Shown piece after piece: positions 27,590 through 37,568 of a DNA stretch of 64,000 nucleotides. Position 1 is the first letter of the stretch, and the number at the start of each line of letters is the position of its first letter. This stretch comes from Corallococcus macrosporus DSM 14697 (GTDB taxonomy: Bacteria; Myxococcota; Myxococcia; Myxococcales; Myxococcaceae). The stretch lies in assembly GCF_002305895.1 (NCBI RefSeq), contig NZ_CP022203.1:7040001-7104000 (forward strand), in the 5' to 3' direction. The translations under genes and the position numbers were made by a program. The notes under the pieces are model-generated. The model had not been told where the DNA came from, made no database searches, and was given only the letters and a program-made list of their open reading frames with translations.

Positions 27590-28777
27590 TCAGAACATGT
27601 CGCGCAGCGAAGGCGGCGGCCCGGCGAAGAGGCTGTCCGCCGCGCGCACCGAGGCCTCCTCCCCGTGCAGCGCGCCCATGGCCCGCAGCGCCTGGGCGGA
27701 CAGGTGGCCGGTGTACAGCGGGGCCAGCTCCCGCACGTGCAGCCGCAGGCGGCCCTCGCCGCCGCGGCGGACGCGCGCCTGGCCTTCCGACACCTCCAGC
27801 ACGAAGCGCCCCTGGTTCTCCGGGAAGAGGTCGTCCTCCACCTCCAGGTGCAGCGCGCCGGAGAGCCCCTCCGACCAGCCGCGCGCTCCCAACGCGGAGG
27901 CCACGTCCAGCACCCGCACCATCCAGTGCATGTACAGCTTCACCGAGTACGTCTGTTCGCGCAGCAGCAGGAGCAGCGGGTCATCCACCCCGCCGTACCA
28001 GAAGGCCTCCGTGGCCAGGGAGCGGTGGTCCCCCAGGAAGCTCAGGATGCGCCGCGCCGCCGCGGGGGTGTGGGCCACGACGTCGGTGAGGAACAGCTCC
28101 TGCTTGAAGTCCTTGAGCGCCCGGCGGATGACGTAGACGTGGCCCTCCACCCCCGCGCTGCCCTCCACCAGGTAGCCCTGCGCCACCTCGCCGCGCATGT
28201 TGCGCACGCGGCCCCAGGAGAAGTCGCCCCGGTCCAGCCAGCCCGGCCGGTGCCGCGCGTGGCGCTGGTAGCTCAGGACGATGGCCGCCGTGTCCGCCTC
28301 CCGGATGGGCCGCAGCGACAGCGTCCGCTCGCTGAAGTCCAGCGACGGCACCTGGAGTCGAATCTCCTGCCGCGTGCCCGCGTGTTCGTAACCGACGCGC
28401 CGGTAGAGCGGCTGGGTCGCGGGGTAGAGCACCGACAAGGGGGCTCCCGTCGCGCGCGCCTCGCGCAGCAGGTGCTGCATCAGCCGGGTGGCGGTGCCGC
28501 GTCCCCGGTGGACGGGCGACACGCCCACGCCGCCCACGCCGATGACGGGCACGCTGCGCCCGCCGTACCACTGCCCCATGCGGATGAGCACGAGCGAGGC
28601 CGCCACCTCGCCGCCCTCGCGCAGGAGGCGCAGGTCCGACCGCGTCGTGCGCTGCATCCAGGCGGCGCCGTCCGCGGGCGACATGGCATACGACTGCATC
28701 ATGATGTCCGCGACGGCGGACATCTCACGTTCGTCTCGCGGCGGTCCGAAGTCGCCAGGCTGCGTCTCCATGCGCAT
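27590..28777 (-). CDS. Eis-like N-acetyltransferase
   Basis: The 395-residue protein has a GNAT N-terminal domain with the acetyl-CoA loop VSPVHRGRGTATRLM, followed by a second GNAT-like half (RPIREADTAAIVLSYQ) and a C-terminal sterol-carrier-like domain. This is the three-part layout of Eis proteins (about 400 residues). The last residue is Phe (SLRDMF), as in Eis, where the C-terminal carboxylate serves as general base. Eis enzymes acetylate multiple amines of aminoglycosides or protein lysines; the natural substrate here is unknown. The start at 28777 has AGGGG upstream; an ATG six bases later is equally plausible. Confidence 0.82.
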   Translation of the reverse strand: MRMETQPGDFGPPRDEREMSAVADIMMQSYAMSPADGAAWMQRTTRSDLRLLREGGEVAASLVLIRMGQWYGGRSVPVIGVGGVGVSPVHRGRGTATRLMQHLLREARATGAPLSVLYPATQPLYRRVGYEHAGTRQEIRLQVPSLDFSERTLSLRPIREADTAAIVLSYQRHARHRPGWLDRGDFSWGRVRNMRGEVAQGYLVEGSAGVEGHVYVIRRALKDFKQELFLTDVVAHTPAAARRILSFLGDHRSLATEAFWYGGVDDPLLLLLREQTYSVKLYMHWMVRVLDVASALGARGWSEGLSGALHLEVEDDLFPENQGRFVLEVSEGQARVRRGGEGRLRLHVRELAPLYTGHLSAQALRAMGALHGEEASVRAADSLFAGPPPSLRDMF

Positions 28778-29072
28778 CTCCGTTCCCCTGATGGCGCGCG
28801 CGGGCGCCTCGGGCGCCGGCATTCTCATGACGCCTTGGGTGGCCTGTCGAGCCACAAGCCGCGGCCCGGCCAGGCCCCGTGCGCCTCGCGACGCGGCTCC
28901 CCGCTGCGCCGGCCATGACGCTTGAGCTGGGCTCGCTCGTCGCCGCGCCCGCGCGGGTCCACTGCCCTCCAGTGCCAGTCGGACGTCCGCCATGGACAGC
29001 GCCCCCGCACGGCGGAACGCCCGCGACACCCCAGCGCTACGATTCCCGCCAACACACCTCAGGGGGGACCTC

Positions 29073-29900
29073 ATGGCAGAGAGCGTGCCTGTGGCTGGCA
29101 GTGGGGCTGGCAATCGCGGCGGAGAAATCGTCGGCGCCATTCCCCGCTCGGAGTACGGACGGATGGCGGTGCTCACCACGGCCATGCCCATGGCCGTCCT
29201 CGCGGCCACCTGGTACCTGCCGCCGGGATGGAACCTGCTGGGGACGGCCGCCATGCTCACCGGCTTCCTGCTGGTGCTGGGCAAGGCCATCGTGGGCGTG
29301 CCGCTGGCCCTGCTCATCAGCGAGCGCAACCTGATGAGCCTCTCCCGCTTCCAGGCGCTGGTGTGGACCGTGGTGGTGATGGCGGGATACCTGACGATGA
29401 CGCTCGCCCGAGTGAAGACCGGCGCGTCCAATGCCGGGGGCGTGAGCATCCCCCAGGAACTCTGGATTGCCATGGGCATCTCCACCACGTCCCTGCTGGG
29501 CACACCGCTGGTGCTGGGTGGCAAGCGCGCGCGCAGCCCGGATGAGAAGCTGGTACGGAACACCTCCGTGCAGCTCGCGGAGGAGGCCACGGACATCGAC
29601 GCGCACCGCCAGGGCGTGCTCTACGCCAACGCGAACATGACCGACGCGCGCATGGCGGACATGTTCCAGGGAGACGAGGTGGGCAACACCGCGCACATCG
29701 ACCTGGCCAAGGTGCAGATGTTCTATTTCACGCTCATCGCCGCGGTGGGCTACTTCATGGACGTGGCCATGTCGGTGGCGCGCGGAGCCAACAGCGCGCT
29801 GCCCGCGCTGTCGCAAGGCATGCTCGCCCTGCTGGCCATCAGCCACGGCGGATACCTGCTAGGCAAGACAGGCGACCACTCGAACTCCAAGCCAGCCTGA
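29073..29900 (+). CDS. Hypothetical integral membrane protein
   Basis: The 275-residue protein has about five hydrophobic segments: near 32-50, 55-77, 85-105 (after SRFQALVWTVVV), 122-138 and 217-235, with a shorter one near the C-terminus. The motif LISERNLMSLSRFQALVWT recurs in uncharacterised bacterial membrane proteins that I recognise only by that pattern. A central soluble part (about 140-215) carries EEATDIDAHRQGVLYAN. No function can be given. I chose the ATG at 29073, after a G-rich ribosome site, over an upstream in-frame start. The 295 bp to the divergent Eis-like gene hold no other gene. Confidence 0.7.
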   Translation: MAESVPVAGSGAGNRGGEIVGAIPRSEYGRMAVLTTAMPMAVLAATWYLPPGWNLLGTAAMLTGFLLVLGKAIVGVPLALLISERNLMSLSRFQALVWTVVVMAGYLTMTLARVKTGASNAGGVSIPQELWIAMGISTTSLLGTPLVLGGKRARSPDEKLVRNTSVQLAEEATDIDAHRQGVLYANANMTDARMADMFQGDEVGNTAHIDLAKVQMFYFTLIAAVGYFMDVAMSVARGANSALPALSQGMLALLAISHGGYLLGKTGDHSNSKPA

Positions 29901-30056
29901 TGCCGCGCGCGAAGCGTCACCTTCGGCGACGCCCTGACGCGCCGAACCAGGCTGCAACGTCTTGAAGCTCCGCCTGGCGTCATCACCATCCCCCAGGTCT
30001 TCGTGGTGGGCGCGGCGTTTGGTTCCCAAGGGACACGGGTGGCCTACACTGGCCCC

Positions 30057-30884
<828 letters not shown>

Positions 30885-31005
30885 GTGCGCCTCCGCCTGC
30901 TCCACGAGCCAGCGGCCAGGCGCTGGCGGCCGTCTCCAGCCAATCCCTTCCAGCGGGTGAATCTTATCCGTGGAGCCCTGGCTCCCGGATGCCCTGGAGG
31001 GAATC

Positions 31006-31743
31006 ATGCTCTTCCGCCAGCTCTTCGACACGACGTCGTCGACGTACACCTATCTGCTCGGGGACGAGGAGCGCGGCACGGCCCTGCTCATCGACCCCGT
31101 CGCTGAGCGGGTCGAGCGGGACCTGACGTTGATGCGAGAGCTGGGCCTCTCCCTCACCCATGTGCTGGACACACACGTCCACGCGGACCATGTCACGGCG
31201 TCCGGCCTGCTCCGGGCTCGCACGGGCGCCAGGGTGGTGGGCGGCGCGGCCGGGGCACCGTGCGCCGACATTCATGTGAAGCACGGCGACACGCTGCGGG
31301 CAGGGGCCTTCACGTTCCAGGTCCTCGCGACACCGGGCCACACGGATGACAGCGTGAGCTACCTGCTGGGCGACCGCGTCTTCACCGGGGATGCCCTGCT
31401 CATCCGTGGCAATGGCAGGACGGACTTCCAGAATGGCAATGCCGGCACCCTGTATGACTCCATCACCCGGGTGCTGTTCGCGTTGCCGGACGAGACGCTC
31501 GTGTACCCGGCCCATGACTACAAGGGGCTGACGGTGACGACCATCGGCGAGGAGAAGCGGCACAACCCGCGCGTGGCGGGCCGGAGCCGCGAGGGCTTCA
31601 TCCAGCTCATGAACAACCTGGGCCTGCCGAAGCCCAAGCTGATGGACGTGGCGGTTCCGGCCAACCGTGCGTGTGGACTGGCGTCACCGGACAACGCTCA
31701 AGACAGACATCAAGCATCTGCGACTCCAGGGCAGGTCTGTTGA
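31006..31743 (+). CDS. Persulfide dioxygenase (ETHE1-type MBL protein)
   Basis: The 245-residue metallo-beta-lactamase-fold protein has the iron-binding THVHADH motif near residues 56-62, GHTDDSVSYL, the distal Asp in FTGDAL, and the ETHE1-like GNGRTDFQNGNAGTLYDSI. YPAHDYKGLTVTTIGEEK supplies the final His. These enzymes oxidise glutathione persulfide to sulfite in sulfide detoxification. The tail MNNLGLPKPKLMDVAVPANR matches the family; the last 20 residues are non-conserved. No rhodanese or SQR gene lies beside it. GGAGG lies just before the ATG at 31006. Confidence 0.92.
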   Translation: MLFRQLFDTTSSTYTYLLGDEERGTALLIDPVAERVERDLTLMRELGLSLTHVLDTHVHADHVTASGLLRARTGARVVGGAAGAPCADIHVKHGDTLRAGAFTFQVLATPGHTDDSVSYLLGDRVFTGDALLIRGNGRTDFQNGNAGTLYDSITRVLFALPDETLVYPAHDYKGLTVTTIGEEKRHNPRVAGRSREGFIQLMNNLGLPKPKLMDVAVPANRACGLASPDNAQDRHQASATPGQVC

Positions 31744-31830
31744 TGCCAAGCACACAACTCGCTGAAACATCCAGCCAGAACGCAGGCCCCGGGCGTTCAC
31801 TCCGCACCACGCCAGGTAGGATGCGGGGCC

Positions 31831-33399
31831 ATGCCTCGCACCGCGCATAGGCCGCTGGAAGTGGATGAGGAGAAGCTCGTCCTTCAATTCCCCAGCCTGG
31901 ACCGCAAGGCCGTGGGTGCGTTCTTCACGCCAGCGCCGCTGGCGGAACGCACACTGGCGCTCGCGCTCCGGCACGTGGGCGAAGGGCCCCTCACGGTGGT
32001 GGACCCCTCGTGCGGCGCGGGAGCGTTCCTCACCGCCGCCTCCCGGCTGAGACCCGGCGTCCGGCTCTGCGGTCTGGAGCTGGACCCCGAGGTCGCACGC
32101 CTCTGCCAGGCCCGCGTCCCGGAGGCCCACGTGCACGCCGGGGACGCCCTGCGAGACGGCCTGGCCCCGGTGCTCGCCACCACGCCCCCGGACCACATGG
32201 AGCTGTGGGTGGGCAACCCGCCCTACAACGGCACCTCGTCCGTGCTCAAGGACCCGGGCACCTACGCCCGGCTGCGCGCCCTGCTCCCGCTGGCGCTGAT
32301 GCCCGGCACCAGCCTGCGCGACGACTTCGCCTTCTTCCTCCTCGTCGCCGCGCACCGGCTGGCCACCCGGCCCGGCGCGCTCGCCTTCATCACCCCGGCG
32401 AGCTTCCTCGACGCCTTCATGTACGCGCCGCTGCGCCAGTCGCTCCTGGAGACGCTCTCCCTGCGCGAGGTGGTGGACCTGGGCCCGGGCGCCTTCGCCG
32501 GCACCCAGGTGCGGACCTGCATCACCGTATGGAGTTCCCTCCCCGGCCCCCACCCCGCCCCGCGCTTCGAGCGGCGCGGCATGGGCCAGCACTTCACCCC
32601 CGAGGCCCCCGAGTGGCGGCTCGCCCCCACCGCGCCCGAGGCCTCCGCCCTGGACGCCCGCTGGCGACAGAGCGGCGAGCCCCTGACGCGGCTCGTCCCC
32701 GTCAGCCTGCCCGGCGTCAAGACACGCTTCGACGAGCTGCTGGTGGACGCCGACCCGGAGCGGCTCCTCACCCGCGTGAGGGACTTCGCGGCCACGCCCG
32801 AGGACGCCCTGCCCGAGTTCGCCAAGGCCCACGGCCTGCCCGACGACTTGATGCCCAAGCTGCGTGCGCTGAAGGCCGGCCCGCCGCTGGAGGTGGACGC
32901 GAGCTACGTGCGGCCCTTCTACCGCTATGGCGGCGCGCGCCACCGCGGCAGCGTGCCCCCCGAGGCCCGCGCGTACTGCTACCTGGACCGGCGGCTCGTC
33001 CCCCGCGGGGACCACCGGCTGCGCGGGCCCTATGACCCGCACCTGGGCGCGGTGAAGCTGCTCTTCAACGTGCGCGAGCTGCCCCTGTCGGCCGCGCTGC
33101 TGGAGGACGAGGGCTGTGTCCACGACCACCGCCACGCGCGCTTCGCTCCGCTCTACGTCCCGCAGCGCCTGCGCGACGAGGGCCTGGGCCTCACCCGCTC
33201 CGTGAAGAGTCGCGACGAGCTGGGCCCCCTGGTGCCCAACCTCTCCCCCAGGGGATTGGAATGGGCCGAACGCCTGGGCGGCCCCCTGCCCGCCTTCCGG
33301 GCCCTGGTGCGCTTCCTCAACAGCCCGGAGGTCCAGGGCATCTGGGCCCCCGCCTTCGGCGCCTCCCGTGTCGTGCCCGTGCCGCTCACCGATGAGTGA
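31831..33399 (+). CDS. Orphan N6-adenine DNA methyltransferase (type IIG/Eco57I-like M domain)
   Basis: The 522-residue protein has the AdoMet-binding motif DPSCGAGAFL near residues 55-64 and the catalytic NPPYNGTSS near residues 129-137, with the preceding GAFFTP motif X. ITPASFLDAFMYAPLRQSL completes the amino-methylase core. The C-terminal half, with FYRYGGARHRG and the final FRALVRFLNSPEVQGIWAPAFG, should be the target-recognition part. The length is that of an M subunit alone; no PD-(D/E)XK motif and no restriction gene is nearby. It probably methylates adenine in a specific site without a cognate nuclease. Confidence 0.85.
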   Translation: MPRTAHRPLEVDEEKLVLQFPSLDRKAVGAFFTPAPLAERTLALALRHVGEGPLTVVDPSCGAGAFLTAASRLRPGVRLCGLELDPEVARLCQARVPEAHVHAGDALRDGLAPVLATTPPDHMELWVGNPPYNGTSSVLKDPGTYARLRALLPLALMPGTSLRDDFAFFLLVAAHRLATRPGALAFITPASFLDAFMYAPLRQSLLETLSLREVVDLGPGAFAGTQVRTCITVWSSLPGPHPAPRFERRGMGQHFTPEAPEWRLAPTAPEASALDARWRQSGEPLTRLVPVSLPGVKTRFDELLVDADPERLLTRVRDFAATPEDALPEFAKAHGLPDDLMPKLRALKAGPPLEVDASYVRPFYRYGGARHRGSVPPEARAYCYLDRRLVPRGDHRLRGPYDPHLGAVKLLFNVRELPLSAALLEDEGCVHDHRHARFAPLYVPQRLRDEGLGLTRSVKSRDELGPLVPNLSPRGLEWAERLGGPLPAFRALVRFLNSPEVQGIWAPAFGASRVVPVPLTDE

Positions 33400-33514
33400 G
33401 CGTTACAGAGCAGATGGGCCGGCTGCCCGCTTGCTTTCTCCTGCGGCGGGCGCGAGCAACCGGTAGTGTCCACCTTCGCTCCGTAGCGCACGACCTCAGG
33501 AGGAAGACACACCC

Positions 33515-34087
33515 ATGAAGATTCGAGCCCTGCTCACCGCCGCCGCACTGACCGCCGCCCTCCCCGCCCTGGCTCAGGAGAACGCGGGCACGCCGCCGGC
33601 CAAGGGCACCGCGCCGGCGACGGACAAGAAGACGCCGCCCAAGCACCAGACGGCCAAGGCCCAGGTGAAGGACTCCCAGGGCAAGGACGTGGGCGACATC
33701 ACCCTGGAGCAGACCAAGCAGGGCATCCTCATCAAGGGCAAGCTGAGCAACCTGCCGCCGGGCCAGCACGCCTTCCACATCCACGAGGTGGGCAAGTGCG
33801 AGGCGCCCGGCTTCACCACGGCGGGCGGCCACTTCAACCCCACGAAGAAGGCCCACGGCCTGCTGGCGCCCAAGGGCAAGCACCACGGCGACCTGCCCAA
33901 CCTCTACGTGGCGAAGGACGGCACGGTGCAGTTCGACATCTTTTCGCAGAACGGCCTCACCGTGAAGTCGCTGTTCGACAAGGACGGCTCCGCGGTGGTC
34001 ATCCACGCCCAGGAGGACGACTACCACACCGACCCGACGGGCGACGCCGGTGGCCGCATCGCCTGCGGCGTGGTGGAGAAGACGTAG
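33515..34087 (+). CDS. sodC: Cu/Zn superoxide dismutase
   Basis: The 190-residue protein has a signal peptide (about residues 1-20), a Lys/Pro/Ala-rich linker of about 25 residues, and a complete Cu/Zn SOD barrel. Metal ligands are HIHEVGKC (two Cu His plus the disulfide Cys), GGHFNP (bridging His), HHGDLPN (Zn ligands) and a final IHAQEDDYHTDP (Cu His). The second disulfide Cys is in GRIACGVV. It would dismutate superoxide in the periplasm or outside the cell. AGGAGG lies about ten bases before the ATG. A strong hairpin follows the gene. Confidence 0.95.
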   Translation: MKIRALLTAAALTAALPALAQENAGTPPAKGTAPATDKKTPPKHQTAKAQVKDSQGKDVGDITLEQTKQGILIKGKLSNLPPGQHAFHIHEVGKCEAPGFTTAGGHFNPTKKAHGLLAPKGKHHGDLPNLYVAKDGTVQFDIFSQNGLTVKSLFDKDGSAVVIHAQEDDYHTDPTGDAGGRIACGVVEKT

Positions 34088-34110
34088 GCCGTGACTCGCT
34101 GAAGCAACCG

Positions 34111-34137
34111 GGCCTCTCCCTGTCACCGGGAGAGGCC
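34111..34137. terminator. Hairpin between convergent sodC and the VWA gene
   Basis: GGCCTCTCCC at 34111-34120 and GGGAGAGGCC at 34128-34137 form a perfect 10-bp stem with a 7-nt loop in the 62-bp gap between convergent stop codons. It can act for both genes, though no T-run follows. Confidence 0.6.
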
Positions 34138-34149
34138 GCTGTCACAGCG

Positions 34150-36429
34150 TCACACGTAGCCGAAGCGCCGGCGCGCGAACCACTCCGCGCCCAGCAGCGC
34201 GATGAGCGCCACCAGGTAGTACCAGCGGTCCCACAGCGGCTGGTCCCTGGCGCGCCCCACCTCCACCACCGGCGGGTCCAGCAGCGGCACCTCCGGCAGG
34301 CCGTCCCGCGGCAGCGAGTACGACTTGCCGCCCGTCTCCTTGGCGATCCGCGCCATCAACTCCGGCCGCACGGACGCATCCGACAGCTCGGGGCCCACGG
34401 CGCGCACGGCCACCGCGTCCTCGCCCTTGCCCAGGTCCGTCTCGCCCTTCCTCGCGGAGGCCAGCAGCTTGTAGGGCCCGGGCGCGGGGGGCTCGAACTC
34501 CAGCCGCACCACGCCGTCCGTCCCCGTGGTGCCCGTCTGCACCGCCACCGGCTTCTGCGTGGCCACGGAGAAGAGCTCCACCCGCACCTGCGCGTCCTGC
34601 GCCGGCTGGTAGTCCGCCAGCCGCGCCTGGACCACCACGCCCACGGGCCGGCCCGGCTCCACGGACGGCGGATCCGCCGTCACCTTCAGCGTCGTCAAAT
34701 CCGGGTCCCTCACCAGCCACCGCAGCGCGTTGCCCCAGAAGCGGTCATACGCGCGGCTGGGCGAGCCATCCTTGTGCGCCGCGAAGGCCCAGTACCAGGA
34801 CGCGTCCGTGGCCATCACCAGCGAGCGCCCCCGCCCGTAGTCCCACACCGCCACCAGCGGCGCGTTCTTCCCGCCCACCGTCAGGTGCGGGTGGTCCAGC
34901 AGCACCGTGGCGCCGGGGCGCGCCTGCGTCAGGTTGGCGCCGGGGATGGGCGGCAGCTCCGCCCACGCGGCCTCCGTGCTGGCCGCGCCCATGCCAATGC
35001 CCGTCACCGGGTGGCGCAGGCCCTCCGGCGTCAGGCGCGGCTTGAAGGCGTCCAGGTTGGCGGGCCCCGCGGCGACGACGGGCAGCGCCTCCATCAGCGT
35101 GGGCATGGTGGCGCGGCCCTCGCCCAGCACGCTGTCTCCGCCAATCATCACGAAGGCGCCGCCGTTGTGGACGTAGCGCTCCAGGTTGCGCTCGTACTCG
35201 GCGATGGAGAGCGACGGGTCGGAGTGCCCGAAGTTCTGGAAGATGACGACGTCGAAGGTGTCCAGCTTCGTGTCGAAAATCTCCTCCATGGGGAACGGGA
35301 TGAGGGACAGCTCGCGCTGGTCGTTCACCACGCCCGGGTCGTCCGACAGCGTCCGGAGGATGTAGAAGGACACCAGGTCCACGTTGGCGTCCTGGCGGAG
35401 CAGGCCGCGCAGGTAGCGCTCGTCCCACGAGGGCCGGCCCACCACGAGCAGCACGCGCACGCGGTCCCGAATCACCTTCAGCGTGAAGGAGCGGGTGTTG
35501 TTGTCCGCCACGGCCTCGCCCGGGAAGGTGGGCACCGTCACGGTGTAGACGAAGCGGCCCGTCTGGTCCGGCGTGAAGGTGAAGGCCACGGGCTTCACGT
35601 CGTCCGCGGACTCCAGCCGCACCACCTTGCTGGCGACCGTCTTGCCTTCCTGGCTCAGCACCACGGGGATGTCCTGCCCCGCGAAGCCGCGGCCGTGAAT
35701 CTCCACCTCCACGGTGAGCGAGTTGCGCACGAAGGCGAAGTCATCCACCTTCAGCCCCTCCACGGCCACGTCCTTCAGCGTCTCCTGCCCCACAGTGAAG
35801 GTGGAGACGGGGACGTTCAGGTCCGCCAGCGCCGCGCGGGCCCGGCCCACCACGCCCGCCTTGAGCTCGGCGTTGTCCGCGCCGTCGCTGAACAGCAGCA
35901 CGCCGGACAGCTTGCGCGAGCCCTGCCCCGCCCCCGCCGCGGCGCGCACCGCGGCCAGCAGGTCCGTGGTGCCCGCGCGCGCCGGCGACTTCAGCGCCTC
36001 CGGCGTCACCGGCGCCAGCTCCGGATCGAAGCCGTACAGCTCCACCGTGAAGCGGTCCTGCAGCTCCGCCAGGCGCGGCGCCGCCTGCTCCAGGAAGGCG
36101 GCGACCTCCTCGGAGCGCGAGCGCCCGCCCACCTCCGCGGGGAAGCTCATGGACGCGGAGCGGTCCACCAGCACCGCGACGCGGTTCTTCATCCGCGCCA
36201 CCTGGAGGTGACGGATGCCGGGCTCCAGCAGGAAGAAGAGCGCGGCCACGCCCGCGCCGACGCGCAGGGCCCAGAGGAGGACGCGGCGCCCGCGCGAGGG
36301 CTCACGGCGCACGCCCCAGGCGGCCAGCAGCACGCCCAGCACCAGGCCCAGGGCGAGCAGGACCAGCGCCCACGGTGGCAATGGCGAGAGGGTGACGAGC
36401 TTCCAGGCGTTGAACGTGGGGGAGTTCAT
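34150..36429 (-). CDS. Membrane-anchored VWA-domain protein with glutamine-amidotransferase-like domain
   Basis: The 759-residue protein has two N-terminal membrane segments (about 19-41 and 51-68), a von Willebrand A domain from about residue 83 with the MIDAS motif DRSASMS, GTTDLL and FSDGADN, an Ig-like part (about 250-320), a class-I amidotransferase-like domain (RVRVLLVVGRPSWDERYLRG to about 560) without an evident Cys nucleophile, and a final membrane segment near 735-757. This arrangement recurs with MoxR ATPases and DUF58 genes in envelope operons of unknown function. It follows the DUF4159 gene by 27 bp on the same strand. Confidence 0.85.
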   Translation of the reverse strand: MNSPTFNAWKLVTLSPLPPWALVLLALGLVLGVLLAAWGVRREPSRGRRVLLWALRVGAGVAALFFLLEPGIRHLQVARMKNRVAVLVDRSASMSFPAEVGGRSRSEEVAAFLEQAAPRLAELQDRFTVELYGFDPELAPVTPEALKSPARAGTTDLLAAVRAAAGAGQGSRKLSGVLLFSDGADNAELKAGVVGRARAALADLNVPVSTFTVGQETLKDVAVEGLKVDDFAFVRNSLTVEVEIHGRGFAGQDIPVVLSQEGKTVASKVVRLESADDVKPVAFTFTPDQTGRFVYTVTVPTFPGEAVADNNTRSFTLKVIRDRVRVLLVVGRPSWDERYLRGLLRQDANVDLVSFYILRTLSDDPGVVNDQRELSLIPFPMEEIFDTKLDTFDVVIFQNFGHSDPSLSIAEYERNLERYVHNGGAFVMIGGDSVLGEGRATMPTLMEALPVVAAGPANLDAFKPRLTPEGLRHPVTGIGMGAASTEAAWAELPPIPGANLTQARPGATVLLDHPHLTVGGKNAPLVAVWDYGRGRSLVMATDASWYWAFAAHKDGSPSRAYDRFWGNALRWLVRDPDLTTLKVTADPPSVEPGRPVGVVVQARLADYQPAQDAQVRVELFSVATQKPVAVQTGTTGTDGVVRLEFEPPAPGPYKLLASARKGETDLGKGEDAVAVRAVGPELSDASVRPELMARIAKETGGKSYSLPRDGLPEVPLLDPPVVEVGRARDQPLWDRWYYLVALIALLGAEWFARRRFGYV

Positions 36430-36456
36430 CCAGGCTTTCGGCGGAGGGCCGGTGCT

Positions 36457-37215
36457 TCAGCGCCGCTTGTTGAGGATGAGCGGCAGGTGGACGGCATCGT
36501 CCTTGTAATCCAGGCAGAGGGCGTACATGCACACGTTGATGCCCAGCCGCACCGCCAGCTCGCGCTGGGGCTCACCCCCCGGGGAGACATCGAACTCGAA
36601 GTCACCCGACTCGTTGCGGCTCCACGCCCCGGCCAGGTCGTTCTGCGAGTAGAGCACCGCGGCGCGCTTGCCCAGGTTGCAGCCCATCAACTGGGGCTTG
36701 TTGAGCACCCGCCCGGGCGCCGCGTCCAGCAGGAAGAAGGACTTGAACACCACGTGCTTCGACGGCACCTCCGCCAGCGGGCTCTGCGGCAGCACCCGCG
36801 CCATCTCCCGGCGGAAGGACGCGTCGAAGCCCGCCCCGTCGCTGGCGTCGTTGGCGTCCGCGAGCATGAAGCCGCCGTACGTCAGGTAGCGGCGCAGGTT
36901 GGCCACCTCGGCCTCCTCCAGCGGCGGGAACTCGCCCTCGCCGCCGAAGTAGAGGAACGGGTATTCGAAGAGGTCCGGGGAGCTGAGCGGGAACGGGCGC
37001 GCGTCCGGGACGACCTCCACGGAGGTGCGGCGCTGCAGCTCCCAGGCGATGCGGCGCAGGCCGGACAGCCGCGTGTCCCAGCGCCCCTTGTGGCGGGCCA
37101 CGGCGGGGATGAAGCGGTTCTTCTCACCGAAGGCATGCGCCCGCCGGGACAGCAACGGGGCGAGCGCGGCGGTGCCGAGCAGGAGGTTTCGACGGGTCAG
37201 ACGCCGCGCGGACAT
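36457..37215 (-). CDS. DUF4159-family protein with twin-arginine-like leader
   Basis: The 252-residue protein has a leader with RRLTRRNLLLGTAALAPLL, resembling a Tat signal, so it is probably exported folded. The mature part carries the family core YPFLYFGGEGEFPPLEEAEV, LRRYLTYGGFMLAD and FDASFRREMARVLPQ. In other bacteria such proteins lie beside BatA/VWA and MoxR genes. Here only the VWA gene follows (27 bp), so this may be a shortened version of that operon. Catalytic activity has not been established for the family as far as I know. Confidence 0.82.
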   Translation of the reverse strand: MSARRLTRRNLLLGTAALAPLLSRRAHAFGEKNRFIPAVARHKGRWDTRLSGLRRIAWELQRRTSVEVVPDARPFPLSSPDLFEYPFLYFGGEGEFPPLEEAEVANLRRYLTYGGFMLADANDASDGAGFDASFRREMARVLPQSPLAEVPSKHVVFKSFFLLDAAPGRVLNKPQLMGCNLGKRAAVLYSQNDLAGAWSRNESGDFEFDVSPGGEPQRELAVRLGINVCMYALCLDYKDDAVHLPLILNKRR

Positions 37216-37227
37216 AGGGCGTATCTA

Positions 37228-37262
37228 TATACCGTCGACGGGTACGCGCATTCCCCGGTATA
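37228..37262. promoter_or_regulatory. Inverted repeat between divergent genes
   Basis: TATACCG at 37228-37234 and CGGTATA at 37256-37262 are exact inverted copies with a 21-bp spacer in the 57-bp gap between the DUF4159 gene and the small membrane-protein gene. The arms are the most AT-rich sequence nearby. They may be -10-like boxes of divergent promoters or a regulator site; no good -35 is obvious. Confidence 0.35.
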
Positions 37263-37272
37263 GAGCGGCGTC

Positions 37273-37536
37273 ATGGCGAAAGGCGGACAGACGCCCCCGG
37301 CGCCCGGCTCGGCGGAGGTCCAGGCCGCCTGGGCCCGGAAGGAGGCGGGCGACGTGGCCGGCGCGCGGCGCGACGCCGAGCGCATCCTCGCGGGCAGCCC
37401 GTCCGCCGAGGACCGCGCGGAGGCGGAGGCGCTGCTGCGGCGCACCACCACGCCACGCGCCCTGTATGGTTTCGCCCTGCTTGCCGCTATCGTGTTCGTG
37501 CTCCTGCTCGTACTCGCCATCGTCCGATACGCGTAA
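37273..37536 (+). CDS. Small single-pass membrane protein
   Basis: The 87-residue protein has a hydrophilic N-terminal part with a helix (AEVQAAWARKEAGDVAGARRD) that resembles a TPR-type helix pair, followed by one C-terminal membrane segment (about residues 63-83). It is tail-anchored in appearance. I do not recognise the family. It leads a plus-strand run of membrane proteins and is divergent from the DUF4159 gene. Confidence 0.65.
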   Translation: MAKGGQTPPAPGSAEVQAAWARKEAGDVAGARRDAERILAGSPSAEDRAEAEALLRRTTTPRALYGFALLAAIVFVLLLVLAIVRYA

Positions 37537-37568
37537 GCTTCCGCGGACCGCATCAAGGAGAATCTGCC

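Noticed and set aside
31831-33399. Restriction-modification or defence island
   Set aside because: Only the methylase is present; no nuclease, helicase or mobile element surrounds it.
33796-37263. 1155-codon plus-strand open frame over sodC and the VWA/DUF4159 genes
   Set aside because: It overlaps three well-supported genes in other frames or strands and has no recognisable motif.
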